Source: Comamonas sp.
Lineage (GTDB): Bacteria; Pseudomonadota; Gammaproteobacteria; Burkholderiales; Burkholderiaceae_C
Direction of reading: 5' to 3'
DNA: 64,000 nucleotides
NCBI RefSeq assembly: GCF_009360615.1
Contig: NZ_SPEY01000050.1
Location: forward strand, 50,352-114,351
Each line of letters opens with the position of its first letter. The first letter of the stretch is position 1. Both the position numbers and the translations under genes were made by a program. Shown piece after piece: positions 8,192 through 18,905 of the stretch. Below the pieces are notes generated by a model. It searched no databases and was not told the origin of the DNA. It saw only the letters and a list, made by a program, of their open reading frames with translations.

Positions 8192-8611
8192 ATGACTGCC
8201 ATTCACATCACCGACATCGAAGCGGCCATCAATTACTGGCGAGGCCGTGCTCCCTCACCCGACGGCGTGCTGCTGGCACCCGAGGTCAGGGCGCTGGCCG
8301 AGGTGTACGCTCTGATGATTTACGAAGGCGAGTCCGAGGTGGCCGTTCAGGGCTTTCCCTCGCATGCCATGGCGGCCTGGCTGGCCTGGTTCGAGACCAC
8401 GCCCGATACCCCCTGCATTGCCATCTGCTCCACCAGCCAAGGCGACGAGAAATGCAAGGGCTGTGGCCGCAGTTTCGACGAGGTCCAGCACTGGACGGCC
8501 ATGGAGCCCGCCGAAAAACGGGCGGTGTGGCGTCGCATCACGGTCGAGGGCGACTCCTGGCGCTTCACCCGCTATGCGGAGCGCGCCGTGGAGCGTAAAC
8601 ACTCCCGCTGA
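8192..8611 (+). CDS. DUF3717 / DUF1289 two-domain protein
   Basis: The 139-residue protein joins two small uncharacterised domains. Residues 1-50 (ITDIEAAINYWR..., with DGVLLAPEVRALAEVYALMIYEG) match DUF3717. Residues 72-115 match DUF1289, a putative iron-sulfur or zinc domain with four cysteines, in CIAIC and CKGCG. In other bacteria these occur as separate proteins; the fusion is common in Burkholderiales. A TATGAT box 10 nt before the ATG and the lack of a Shine-Dalgarno sequence suggest a nearly leaderless mRNA. Function is unknown. Confidence 0.85.
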   Translation: MTAIHITDIEAAINYWRGRAPSPDGVLLAPEVRALAEVYALMIYEGESEVAVQGFPSHAMAAWLAWFETTPDTPCIAICSTSQGDEKCKGCGRSFDEVQHWTAMEPAEKRAVWRRITVEGDSWRFTRYAERAVERKHSR

Positions 8612-8660
8612 GGCGCACGCCCAGGCGTACCCCGCGCCAATGCGCGGTCAGCTCTGTGCG

Positions 8661-9221
8661 TTATTTCCAGCGCACGGGTTCGACAAACACCGTGCCCAGG
8701 TTGCTGGACAGGGTCAGCTGGCCTTCCTGGATCGTGGCCTGCAGCTGCATGCTGCGCTCGGCCAGACCGCCCAGCTGCTGGGCGATCTCGGAGTCGATGT
8801 AGAGCACTTCCAGCTTGTCCTGGCGGTTGACCTTGCCTTCCAGGCCCTTCCACCAGACATGGGAGGCGTGGTGGAAGGGGTAGACCAGCACATGGTCCGA
8901 CTTGTTGCAGGCCTTGGTGATGGGCTTTTCGTCCGGCTGGCCGACTTCGATCCACAGGCGCTTCTGGCCGGTGAAGTCGGTGATGTGCACGTCCGGATCG
9001 TCAGGATCGGACAGGCCGATGCCAAAGCCCAGCGTGCCGTCACCATTGCACAGGTCTTGCAGCTTCCAGGCGTTCAGTGCCAGGGCCACCAGGCGCACCA
9101 TCATGCGGTCATCTGTTTCGCTGGGATGGCGCGCCAGCGTCAGATTGTGGTCGGCGTAGTAGTTGTGGTCGATGTCGGCAATCGACAGATTGGCTTTGAA
9201 GATGGTGGACTTGATGGCCAT
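8661..9221 (-). CDS. yaeQ: YaeQ family protein
   Basis: The 186-residue protein follows the YaeQ family throughout: MAIKSTIFKANLSIADIDHNYY at the N terminus, HPSETDDRMMVRLVALAL, and WIEVGQPDEKPITKACNKSD in the middle, with the acidic and Lys residues of a PD-(D/E)XK nuclease-like fold. E. coli YaeQ was first linked to suppression of RfaH loss, but its biochemical role is not settled. Length is normal. It lies downstream of purB on the same strand, separated by a large hairpin terminator, so it probably has its own promoter. Confidence 0.93.
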   Translation of the reverse strand: MAIKSTIFKANLSIADIDHNYYADHNLTLARHPSETDDRMMVRLVALALNAWKLQDLCNGDGTLGFGIGLSDPDDPDVHITDFTGQKRLWIEVGQPDEKPITKACNKSDHVLVYPFHHASHVWWKGLEGKVNRQDKLEVLYIDSEIAQQLGGLAERSMQLQATIQEGQLTLSSNLGTVFVEPVRWK

Positions 9222-9252
9222 GGCGGTGCTGCCTGAGGGCAGTCCTTTTGAA

Positions 9253-9306
9253 AACTATCAAAAACAAGAGCTGCCAGCGCCAATCAATATTGGCTTTGGC
9301 AGCTCT
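9253..9306 (-). terminator. Long hairpin terminator after purB, built from a short repeat
   Basis: AGAGCTGCCA (9267-9276) pairs with TGGCAGCTCT (9297-9306), and GCCAAT with ATTGGC inside (9279-9284, 9289-9294), giving a 40-nt near-perfect hairpin. On the minus strand it is followed by TTGTTTTTGATAG. The arm plus flank (9253-9280) belongs to the AAGCGCTG repeat family. Confidence 0.85.
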
Positions 9307-9330
9307 TTGATGCTGAAGAGCTTGAATTTC

Positions 9331-9353
9331 AAGCGCCAGCAGCTAGCTTTTTT
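9331..9353 (+). repeat. AAGCGCTG-type short repeat, third copy
   Basis: AAGCGCCAGCAGCTAGC followed by a T run resembles the 4311-4340 copy in length, base pattern and T-rich 3' side. It lies just beyond the purB stop codon. Confidence 0.45.
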
Positions 9354-9357
9354 ACAA

Positions 9358-10905
<1,548 letters not shown>

Positions 10906-10907
10906 CT

Positions 10908-11525
10908 ATGAAACTAATAGGCTCCACCACCAGCCCCTTTGTGCGCAAAGTCCGCGTCGTGCTGGCCGAAAAGAAGCTGGACTATCAATTTGTCGAAGAA
11001 AACCCCTGGGAGGAAGCGCTTTCACCGGGTACGGGCAATCCTCTGGGCAAGGTGCCGCGTCTGGTGATGGATGGCACGGAGGCAATGTTCGATTCGCGCG
11101 TCATCGTCGAATATCTGGACACACTTTCGCCGGTCGGCAAGCTGATTCCGGGCACGGGCCGCGAGCGCGCCGAGGTCAAGACCTGGGAGGCCCTGGCCGA
11201 CGGCATGCTGGATGCTGCCGTTCTGGTGCGGCTGGAGGCCACCTGGCCAGGCCGCAGCGCAGAGCAGCGTAGCCAGGCCTGGATGGATCGCCAGATGGGC
11301 AAGGTCCGGGCCGTGCTCAAGGTCATGTCGCAGGGATTGGGCGAGAAGCCGTTCTGCTGTGGCGGCACGCATCTGACGCTGGCCGATATCAGTGTCGGCT
11401 GTGCCCTGGCCTGGCTGGATTTCCGCTTTCCCGAGCTGGACTGGCGCGCCGAGCATCCGAATCTGGCCGCCTTGCTGACCAAGCTGGCGGCGCGCCCCAG
11501 CTTTGTGAATACCGTGCCCCACTGA
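10908..11525 (+). CDS. Glutathione S-transferase family protein
   Basis: The 205-residue protein has a thioredoxin-fold domain at residues 1-80 (MKLIGSTTSPFVRKVRVVLAEK; Ser9 is the likely glutathione-activating residue; NPLGKVPRLV with the cis-Pro, then MFDSRVIVEYLD with the Asp-Ser binding pair). A helical C-terminal domain follows with LTLADISVGCALAWLD. This pattern is like E. coli YibF and other bacterial GSTs; the substrate is not predictable. It is divergent from purB with about 170 nt between starts. Confidence 0.92.
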   Translation: MKLIGSTTSPFVRKVRVVLAEKKLDYQFVEENPWEEALSPGTGNPLGKVPRLVMDGTEAMFDSRVIVEYLDTLSPVGKLIPGTGRERAEVKTWEALADGMLDAAVLVRLEATWPGRSAEQRSQAWMDRQMGKVRAVLKVMSQGLGEKPFCCGGTHLTLADISVGCALAWLDFRFPELDWRAEHPNLAALLTKLAARPSFVNTVPH

Positions 11526-11551
11526 GGGGGAGTGGCGGCACCGCAGCCAAG

Positions 11552-11580
11552 AAAAAGGCCACTCGCGAGTGGCCTTTTTT
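11552..11580. terminator. Strong bidirectional terminator
   Basis: AAAAAGGCCACTC and GAGTGGCCTTTTT form a perfect palindromic stem with T runs on both strands. It ends the GST gene on the plus strand and backs up the small-RNA terminator on the minus strand. Confidence 0.93.
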
Positions 11581-11586
11581 GGGGCA

Positions 11587-11684
11587 TAAAAAAGTTGCGA
11601 AGCATCCCGAAACGAATTAAGAGAGGGAGGGAGGAGAAGCGCTCCGGGGATGTTTCAATGGGCGGACCCAAAGGCTTCGCAACT
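11587..11684 (-). ncRNA. Candidate small RNA with C-rich anti-Shine-Dalgarno loop
   Basis: On the minus strand AGTTGCGAAGC (11674-11684) pairs with GCTTCGCAACT (11593-11603), an 11-bp closing stem followed by TTTTTT (11588-11593, partly in the stem), which forms an intrinsic terminator. Inside, ATCCC and GGGAT can stack on this stem and leave a loop with CTTCTCCTCCCTCCC exposed. That pyrimidine tract complements purine-rich ribosome binding sites. Similar CUCCUCCC loops define a family of alphaproteobacterial small RNAs. It lies about 195 nt downstream of glnE and could be its processed 3' UTR or an independent transcript. I found no convincing promoter. Confidence 0.5.
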
Positions 11685-11879
11685 GGAAATGGGTGGATGC
11701 AGACCTGTCAGTTCATTGCACTTGACTATCAGATAAGACACTGTTGCAGAAGTTCCAGCCCTGGTGGGTGTCATTTTTGTAACAGTTTGGCAATGCCTGT
11801 AGGCAAATCTTGATGGATGCTGCCAGTGCCCTGAAAGGCGGGGCCTTACCCATCTCCGTGCGATCGCTTGACTGCTTTC
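11685..11879. other. Intergenic stretch between small-RNA candidate and glnE stop
   Basis: No recognised gene. A 46-codon open frame on the minus strand (11713-11853) has an ATG but its GGAG abuts the start codon; it is treated as a finding only. Confidence 0.35.
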
Positions 11880-14684
11880 CTAGGCTGCGGCGCCGGGGCC
11901 GAAAACCGCTGTCCAGAGCTTGAGCACCGCTTCGCGCTGGACCTGCGCCTGCTCCGGCTCCAGCTGTCCGGAGCGCTCGTCCAGTCTTGCCACGTGCTGC
12001 AGGCGGCGCAGCTCGCGGTAGGCTTTGGCGGCTTCATAGCCCACGCCTTCGGGCAGCAGGCCCGCGTCTTCGGCGCGCTGCAGCAAGGCGATATTGCCCA
12101 CGTTGGCGATCAGCTCGCGGTGTGCTCCGGATTCGGCCAGCACCAGGTATTGCACGGCAAATTCCACATCCACCATCCCGCCGGGGCTGTGCTTGACGTC
12201 AAACAGGCCGCCCCGCACCGGGTGGGCGCTGCGCACCCGCTCACGCATGGTTTCAATCTCGTTGCGCAGCGCTGCGGCATCGCGCGGCGCCGTGATGACG
12301 GCTTCGCGCACCGCATCAAAGCGCTGGTGCAGGTGCAGGTCGGTCGCGGGTCCGCCCGTTGGCGAGGGAAAGTCCCGGCTGCCCAGCACAAAACGCGCAC
12401 GCGTCATGGCCTGGTGCTCCCAGGTCCAGGCGGTATTGCTGCCACGCTGCTGCTGGTAGTTGGCATAGGATTCGAAGCTGGTCACCAGCAGGCCGGAGTT
12501 GCCGTTGGGTCGCAGCGCGGTGTCGATCTCGAACAGATCGCCTTCGCCAGTCTTGACGGTCAGCCAGTTGATGAGCTTGCGCACATAGGCCGCGTAGACC
12601 TCGGGAGCGCGCTCATCGTCGTCATCGAAGACGAAGACGATGTCCAGATCGCTGCCATAGCCGAGCTCCTTGCCGCCCAGCTTGCCATAGCCCACGATGC
12701 CGAAGCGCGGCGTATCGCGATGTCGGCTCTTGAGCCGGCTCCAGCACCATTGGGCCGTGATGCGCAGCACGCTGTCGGCCAGCGCGCTCAGGTCGTCGGC
12801 GACCTGCTCCACGCTGATGCGGCCTTCGATATCGCGTGCCAGCGTGCGAAAGACCTCGGCGTGGTGGGCGCGGCGCAGCAGGTTGAGAAGGGTTTCGTCG
12901 TCGTCTTCACCCGTGGACTGCAGCGCGGCCAGACGCATGGCCAGCTCATGCTCGAAGTCTGCTGCGACGAAGCGCTCCTTGAGAATGGCGTCGCTGGCCA
13001 GTTCGTCGATCACGCCGGGGTGTTGCTGCAGATAGCGTGCAGGCCAGCGCGCCGCTCCCAGGAGATGCAGCAGTCTTTCGTGGACCGCTGGCCGCTCCAG
13101 CAGCAAAGCGAGATAGCTTTCGCGGCGCAGCAGGGGCTCCAGCCATTGCAGAAAACGCTTGGCGGCCTCTTCGCCGGACTGGCCGCTTTCCACCCATTGC
13201 GCGGTGCGCTCCACCAGTCTGAACAATCGCGCGCGGGCCTCGTCGCGCAGGCCGTTGATGCGGGTATTGCTGCGCCAGTCGGCGACCTGCCCTGCCAGTG
13301 ACGGCGGCAGGGCCTCGATCAGCTCCTCGATGTCGCGCGGCGTGGGCGGCCCGCCTGCTGCTGCCTTGGCGGCCTTGCAATGGCCGTTGCCGCATTGCTG
13401 GGAGTCTCCGCCCAGCAAGGTGTCGAACTCCTGGGCCACCAGTTCGCGGTGTTCGTCCAGCTGGTGCAGAAAGCCGCAGGCATCGGCATAGCCCAGGGTG
13501 CGGGCGATCCACAGCAGATCGTCGTCGCGCGTGGGCAGCACATGGGTCTGCTGGTCGTCCAGATACTGGATGCGGTGCTCCACCTGGCGCAGGAAGATGT
13601 AGGCGCGGCTCAGGGCGTCGGCAATCTCGGCGCTCATCAGATTGGCCTGTACCAGCCGGTGCAGGGCTTCCAGCGTGGGCCGGCGGCGCAGCTCGGGGAA
13701 CTGGCCCCCACGAACCACCTGCAGCAGCTGCACGATGAATTCGATCTCGCGGATGCCGCCGCGCGAAAGCTTGACGTCGTTGGCGCGCTCGGGGTGGCCC
13801 GCGCTGCGCTTGGATGCATGGTCGCGGATCTGGCGATGCAGGCTGCGCAGCGAGTCGAACACCGCGTAGTCCAGATAGCGGCGAAACACAAAGGGCAGAA
13901 CCACGCCGCGCAGGGCCTGGACGTTGGCCGTCTGGATATCGGCCAGCGGTGCCACGATGCGGCTCTTGAGCCAGGCAAAGCGTTCCCACTCCCGGCCATG
14001 AATCTGCAGGTACTCTTCCAGCGAGGAAAGCGAGACGGCGGGGGCACCGGAGTTGCCGTTGGGCCGCAGGGCCAGGTCGACGCGGAAGACGAAGCCGTGC
14101 TCGGTGGTGTCGCCGATCAGGCTGAAGATGCCTTTGACGGCACGGCCGAAGTACTCGTGGTTGGAGATGACGCCGCGGCCGTCGGGTTTGCCCTGGGTGT
14201 CGCCGTCATGCTCGTAGACGTAGATCAGGTCGATGTCGCTGGACACATTGAGTTCGCGGGCACCGAGCTTGCCCATGCCAATGACCCAGAACTGCACGGG
14301 CTGACCGCCAGGGCCCTGAGGCGCGCCATGTCGGATGTCGAGTTCGGCTCTGACCTGGGTGCAGGCACGGTCCAGGGCCAGCTCGGCCAGCTCGGTGACG
14401 GCCTTGGTCACCACGCCAAGCGGAGCACCTTGCTCGCAGTCCAGCACGATGATGCGTTCCATCACCAGCTGACGCAGCACGCGCAGCGCGGCAGAGAGGT
14501 CCAGGCCGCGCGACTGCAGCGTGCCCAGGGCCTGCTCCATCAGGGCCCGGTCGGGGGCTCCCGGCGGCAAGGCGTCAAACCAGTTCTCGTAACGGCGGTG
14601 AAGGCGCTGCACGAAGCGCGAGTACTGGGCCGGGGAAGGAACATTGAGGGCGTTTTCTGCCATTGCTTGCTCTGGGGACTGCAT
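11880..14684 (-). CDS. glnE: Bifunctional glutamine synthetase adenylyltransferase / adenylyl-removing enzyme
   Basis: The 934-residue enzyme adds AMP to glutamine synthetase when nitrogen is plentiful and removes it, by phosphorolysis, when nitrogen is scarce, under PII control. Both nucleotidyltransferase domains are intact: the N-terminal (de-adenylylating) one has GMGKLGARELNVSSDIDLIY at 136-155, with Asp150 and Asp152, and the C-terminal one has GYGKLGGKELGYGSDLDIVF at about residue 660, followed by an acidic DDDDE run. Length is close to the E. coli enzyme (946). The start may instead be the internal Met at 14663, which has AGAG upstream. It is divergent from yhdP. Confidence 0.97.
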   Translation of the reverse strand: MQSPEQAMAENALNVPSPAQYSRFVQRLHRRYENWFDALPPGAPDRALMEQALGTLQSRGLDLSAALRVLRQLVMERIIVLDCEQGAPLGVVTKAVTELAELALDRACTQVRAELDIRHGAPQGPGGQPVQFWVIGMGKLGARELNVSSDIDLIYVYEHDGDTQGKPDGRGVISNHEYFGRAVKGIFSLIGDTTEHGFVFRVDLALRPNGNSGAPAVSLSSLEEYLQIHGREWERFAWLKSRIVAPLADIQTANVQALRGVVLPFVFRRYLDYAVFDSLRSLHRQIRDHASKRSAGHPERANDVKLSRGGIREIEFIVQLLQVVRGGQFPELRRRPTLEALHRLVQANLMSAEIADALSRAYIFLRQVEHRIQYLDDQQTHVLPTRDDDLLWIARTLGYADACGFLHQLDEHRELVAQEFDTLLGGDSQQCGNGHCKAAKAAAGGPPTPRDIEELIEALPPSLAGQVADWRSNTRINGLRDEARARLFRLVERTAQWVESGQSGEEAAKRFLQWLEPLLRRESYLALLLERPAVHERLLHLLGAARWPARYLQQHPGVIDELASDAILKERFVAADFEHELAMRLAALQSTGEDDDETLLNLLRRAHHAEVFRTLARDIEGRISVEQVADDLSALADSVLRITAQWCWSRLKSRHRDTPRFGIVGYGKLGGKELGYGSDLDIVFVFDDDDERAPEVYAAYVRKLINWLTVKTGEGDLFEIDTALRPNGNSGLLVTSFESYANYQQQRGSNTAWTWEHQAMTRARFVLGSRDFPSPTGGPATDLHLHQRFDAVREAVITAPRDAAALRNEIETMRERVRSAHPVRGGLFDVKHSPGGMVDVEFAVQYLVLAESGAHRELIANVGNIALLQRAEDAGLLPEGVGYEAAKAYRELRRLQHVARLDERSGQLEPEQAQVQREAVLKLWTAVFGPGAAA

Positions 14685-14795
14685 GCGGACCGTAAAAAAT
14701 GGTGTCAGGCAGGCAGGTAATCAGCTCGGCAACGTGTGGTTACCGAAACGCGCACGGGGGCGCCGGTCATAATTCCTGCCATTGCTAGGCCACCG

Positions 14796-17700
14796 ATGAT
14801 CGAACCGAAACCACTCCCAACTCGCCAAATTCATAGGCTGGCCAGCTTGGCACGGTGGTCTCTGGGACTGGTCCTGAGCCTTTGGCTGCTGCTGGCCACC
14901 GTGTGGGGGGTGCTCCATTTCTGGATTGTGCCGCGAATCGAACAGTGGCGTCCCGAGCTGGAATCCCTGGCCTCACGCACCCTGGGTGTACCGGTTTCCA
15001 TAGGACGGCTGCACGCCTACCGCTCGGGTCTGGTGCCGACTTTCGAGCTGGGCGACGTGGTCCTGCACGACGCCGCAAACAAGAGTGAGGCCTTGCTGCT
15101 GCCCAAGGTGGTGGTGGCGGTCTCCGCCCATTCTTTGATGACGCTGGGCGTGGAACAGATATACCTTGAAGGGCCGGACCTGACGGTTCGCCGCGACGCA
15201 GACGGCCAGGTCTTTGTGGCCGGCATGGCCGTGTCATCCGATCCGGGGCAGGGCAGCGACTCCGACTGGATCTTCTCCCAGCCCGAAATCGCCATCCGCG
15301 GCGGCAGGTTGCAGTGGGTGGACGAGCTGCGCAATGCCGAGCCCCTGCAACTGCGGGATGTGGATCTGGTGCTGCGTAACAAGCGCTGGCAGCATTCCCT
15401 GCGCCTGGATGCCACGCCGCCAGAGGGCTGGGGTCAGCGCTTCACGGTCATGGGCAGCTTCAAGGAGCCTTTGCTGTCGGTGCATGAAGGGCGTCTGGAC
15501 CGCTGGAGCGGACAGGCGTATCTGGACTTCACGCACATCGACCTGTCCCACCTGGGCCAGTATCTGGGTCCGCAGGACTGGAAGCTGCAGCAGGGCAAGG
15601 GCTCGGTGCGGGCCTGGCTGGATGTGGATCACGGCCAGCCCGTGGGCGGGGTGGCCGATGTCGCCGTGCAGGCGCTGCAGCTGCAGTGGCGGGACCGGCC
15701 CGACCCCCTGGCGCTGCAGGCCTTGCGGGGGCGTTTGCGGGCCAAGAATCAGAACGGTTACCAGTTTTCCGTCCAGGGACTGCAGTTCACGGCCGACGAC
15801 GGGCTGAACTGGCCGCGAGGCGACTTCAGCCTGCGCTATGTGCCGACAGGGGCTGCCGCTCAGGGCAGCCAGGGCGAACATGGCGAGGTCCAGGCCGACG
15901 GGATCGATCTGGCCATTGCGTCGCAGATGCTGCAGCGCCTGCCCCTGCCGGAAGCCCTGCAGAGCCAGCTCAGGGCGCTTGCACCGGCGGGACAGCTGAG
16001 CGATCTCAAGCTGTCCTGGCGCGGACCTCTGCAGGCACTGGCACAGTACAAGGCGTCGGGGCGGTTCGAGCAGCTTGCGTTGCGTTCCCAGGCCTCTCAG
16101 GAGGGGCCGCACAGCATAGGCATTCCTGGTGTTCGGGGCCTGAGCGGCAAGTTCAGCCTGGACCAGGACAGCGGCGAGGCCATGCTGACCAAGACGCCTG
16201 GTGCAACGCCGGCCATGCTGAGCTTCCCCGGGGTGTTCGAGGACCCCGACATCCCATTCGATCAGTTCGACAGCCTGGTACGCTGGCAATTGCTGGACAA
16301 GGGGCGGACCATCAAGGTGCAGGTTCCTAGGCTGCGTTTCGCCAATGAGGACACGGCCGGCCAGGCCCAGGCCAGCTGGCAGTCCGGCCAGGGCAGCAAG
16401 GAACAGCCGCGCTTTCCGGGGCTGCTGGATCTGCAAGGGCAGCTCAGCCGCGCCAAGGGTGAACGCATTTATCGCTATCTGCCCCTGGATCTGGGCAGCG
16501 ATGCGCTGCGCTATGTGCGCGAGGCCATCACCACGGGTCAGGCCAGTGCCGTGAACTTCCGCGTCAAGGGCGAACTCGAGCATGTGCCATTTGAAAAACC
16601 GGGCAAGGGCGAGTTCCACATCAGCGCCCAGGTGCACGACGTGAACTACCAGTTCGTGCCCGGATATCTGCTCGGCCCCGGCGAGAAGCCCTGGCCGCCA
16701 CTGACCAGGCTGTCGGGCGAGCTGGTGTTCGAGCGCAACGCCATGCAGGTGCGCAAGGCCAAGGGCTTTCTGGGCCATACCGCCATCGTGGTCGATGAAG
16801 CGCAGGCGGGTGTGGCCGACTGGAACCAGACCGAGGTGGAGGTGCACGCCAAGGCCCATGGCGCCCTGGGCGACATGCTGAACCTGGTTCAGGGCTCCGC
16901 CCTGTCTGCGCTGACTGCCCATGTTCTGGATAGCAGCCGCGCCACCGGCAATGCCAAGCTCAGCCTCAAGCTGCATCTGCCCACCCTGCACATGGAGCGC
17001 AGCAAGGTGCAGGGCGAAGTGGCGCTGGCCGGCAATACACTGCAACTGATGCCCGAGGTGCCCGCGCTCAGCCAGTTGCGCGGCAATGTGCAGTTCTCGG
17101 AGGCCGGGTTTCAGCTGTCGGGCGTGCAGGCCAAGGCACTGGGTGGCGACGTGCGCATCGAGGGCGGCATGAAGCCCGGTGCCGATGCCGCCGCCCCGGT
17201 TCTGCTGCGTGTGGACGGCGTTGCCACAGCCCAGGGCCTGCGTGACGCCAGGGAGATGACCGAGCTGGCGGCCCTGGGCAGGCATCTGCAGGGCCAGGCA
17301 CGCTATGGCCTGCAGATCAAGGTATTGCACAGCGTGCCGGAAATCAGTCTGCAGTCCGAGCTGCAGGGCATGGCGGTCATGCTGCCAGCCCCTTTGGGCA
17401 AGGCGGCCGACAGCTCCCTGGCCTTGCGCGTCAACCGCACCGTGCCCGCCGTGGTCAGGCCGCTGACCGATCAGCTCAGCGTGCAATGGGGCAGCCAGGC
17501 CGCAGCCCTGGTGGAGCGCGATATCGGCGGGGCGCAGGCCCGCATCACGCGAGGCAGCCTGGAGCTGGTGGAGTCGGGCAAGGCGGAGGCCGCGTTGCCA
17601 CCTGCGGGCCTGCAGGCCAGGGTGCAGCTGCCGGTGCTGGATCTGGATGCCTGGAGCCGACTGTGGCCCGAGGGTCCGGGGGGCGCGGCCGATGGCCCCG

Positions 17701-18905
17701 GTACCGAGGAAGAGAGCTGGCGCCAGTTCGTGCCACAGCAGCTGGCGCTCAAGGCGCGCGAAGTCAAGCTCCATGGCCGATCGCTGCATGACGTCTCCCT
17801 GCAGCTTGGCCATGCCAACAAGGTCTGGACCAGCCAGATCCAGGCGCGCGAGCTGGCCGGTCGCGTCGAGTATCGCGAGGCCAGTGCGCAGGAGCCGGGC
17901 GGTCTGGTCATCGCCAGGCTCTCGCGTCTGAGCATTCCCGACGGCCCGGACGAGGGCGTAGAGGCGGCGGCCGCCCAGAGCAGCGATTTGCGCGAGCTGC
18001 CGGCCCTGCAGGTCAGCGTGGACGACTTCCAGCTGGGCAAGCGTTCGCTGGGCAAGCTGGATGTGGTGGCGCGCAATCACGGGCTGTCTCTCGGCGTGGG
18101 CAAGCGCGAATGGCAGCTGTCGCGCTTCAATATCAGCACCCCCGAGGCGACCTTGACGGCGCAGGGCTCCTGGGCGCTGCGCTCCGGCGACCCGAAGCAC
18201 CCGGGCCAGACACAGATGCAGTTCCAGCTCCACCTGCGCGATGTGGGCAAGCTGCTCAATCGCTTTGACATGCCCGGTGTGGTCGCCAATGGACAGGGCG
18301 AGCTGCAAGGGGAGATCGGCTGGACCGGATCGCCCGTGACGCCGGGGTTCAAGACCATGTCCGGCACCGTGCACCTGGAAGTGCAGAAAGGCCAGTTTCT
18401 CAAGGCCGAGCCGGGCCTGGCCAAGCTGCTGGGCGTGCTCAGCCTGCAGTCCCTGCCCAGGCGCTTGACACTGGACTTCCGCGACGTATTCCGCAACGGC
18501 TTCTCGTTCGACTTCATGCGCGGCGATGTCACCATAGAGCGCGGCATTGCCAAGACGAATAATATGCAGATGAAGGGCGTGAATGCGGCCGTGCTGATGG
18601 AGGGCTCTGCCGACATCGACAAGGAAACCCAGGACCTGCATGTGGTGGTGGTGCCGGAGATCAACGCCCTGTCCGCCTCCCTGGTCGCCACGGCCATCAA
18701 CCCCGTGGTGGGGCTGAGCAGCTTTCTGGCCCAGATGATCTTGCGTGGTCCGCTGATCGCAGCCACGACCAAGGAGTTCCATATCCACGGCAGCTGGGAA
18801 GACCCGCAGGTGACCGAGCTGCCCAGACGCAGCGTGCCCAAGGCCGGCGGCGACGAGGCCGGCAAGCCGCCCGCTGTCGTCCCAGGCTCACAGGAGAAGC
18901 CATGA
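14796..18905 (+). CDS. yhdP: YhdP family AsmA-like envelope protein
   Basis: This very large protein (about 1369 residues from ATG 14796) has one N-terminal transmembrane helix (SLGLVLSLWLLLATVWGVLHFWIV) and a long beta-rich periplasmic region. DUF3971 and an AsmA-like C-terminal part belong to the YhdP/TamB group, bridge-like proteins that carry phospholipids to the outer membrane. The C terminus has the typical family ending (VVPEINALSASLVATAINPVVGL). An in-frame GTG at 14736 adds 20 non-hydrophobic residues and cannot be excluded; a CATAAT box near 14770 argues for the later start. The last codon overlaps the nitrilase gene by 4 nt, implying coupled translation. Confidence 0.92.
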   Translation: MIEPKPLPTRQIHRLASLARWSLGLVLSLWLLLATVWGVLHFWIVPRIEQWRPELESLASRTLGVPVSIGRLHAYRSGLVPTFELGDVVLHDAANKSEALLLPKVVVAVSAHSLMTLGVEQIYLEGPDLTVRRDADGQVFVAGMAVSSDPGQGSDSDWIFSQPEIAIRGGRLQWVDELRNAEPLQLRDVDLVLRNKRWQHSLRLDATPPEGWGQRFTVMGSFKEPLLSVHEGRLDRWSGQAYLDFTHIDLSHLGQYLGPQDWKLQQGKGSVRAWLDVDHGQPVGGVADVAVQALQLQWRDRPDPLALQALRGRLRAKNQNGYQFSVQGLQFTADDGLNWPRGDFSLRYVPTGAAAQGSQGEHGEVQADGIDLAIASQMLQRLPLPEALQSQLRALAPAGQLSDLKLSWRGPLQALAQYKASGRFEQLALRSQASQEGPHSIGIPGVRGLSGKFSLDQDSGEAMLTKTPGATPAMLSFPGVFEDPDIPFDQFDSLVRWQLLDKGRTIKVQVPRLRFANEDTAGQAQASWQSGQGSKEQPRFPGLLDLQGQLSRAKGERIYRYLPLDLGSDALRYVREAITTGQASAVNFRVKGELEHVPFEKPGKGEFHISAQVHDVNYQFVPGYLLGPGEKPWPPLTRLSGELVFERNAMQVRKAKGFLGHTAIVVDEAQAGVADWNQTEVEVHAKAHGALGDMLNLVQGSALSALTAHVLDSSRATGNAKLSLKLHLPTLHMERSKVQGEVALAGNTLQLMPEVPALSQLRGNVQFSEAGFQLSGVQAKALGGDVRIEGGMKPGADAAAPVLLRVDGVATAQGLRDAREMTELAALGRHLQGQARYGLQIKVLHSVPEISLQSELQGMAVMLPAPLGKAADSSLALRVNRTVPAVVRPLTDQLSVQWGSQAAALVERDIGGAQARITRGSLELVESGKAEAALPPAGLQARVQLPVLDLDAWSRLWPEGPGGAADGPGTEEESWRQFVPQQLALKAREVKLHGRSLHDVSLQLGHANKVWTSQIQARELAGRVEYREASAQEPGGLVIARLSRLSIPDGPDEGVEAAAAQSSDLRELPALQVSVDDFQLGKRSLGKLDVVARNHGLSLGVGKREWQLSRFNISTPEATLTAQGSWALRSGDPKHPGQTQMQFQLHLRDVGKLLNRFDMPGVVANGQGELQGEIGWTGSPVTPGFKTMSGTVHLEVQKGQFLKAEPGLAKLLGVLSLQSLPRRLTLDFRDVFRNGFSFDFMRGDVTIERGIAKTNNMQMKGVNAAVLMEGSADIDKETQDLHVVVVPEINALSASLVATAINPVVGLSSFLAQMILRGPLIAATTKEFHIHGSWEDPQVTELPRRSVPKAGGDEAGKPPAVVPGSQEKP

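Noticed and set aside
15234..18788. 1184-codon open frame antisense to yhdP
   Set aside because: A compositional shadow, rich in Leu, Gln, His and Arg, with no motif; yhdP is clearly the real gene.
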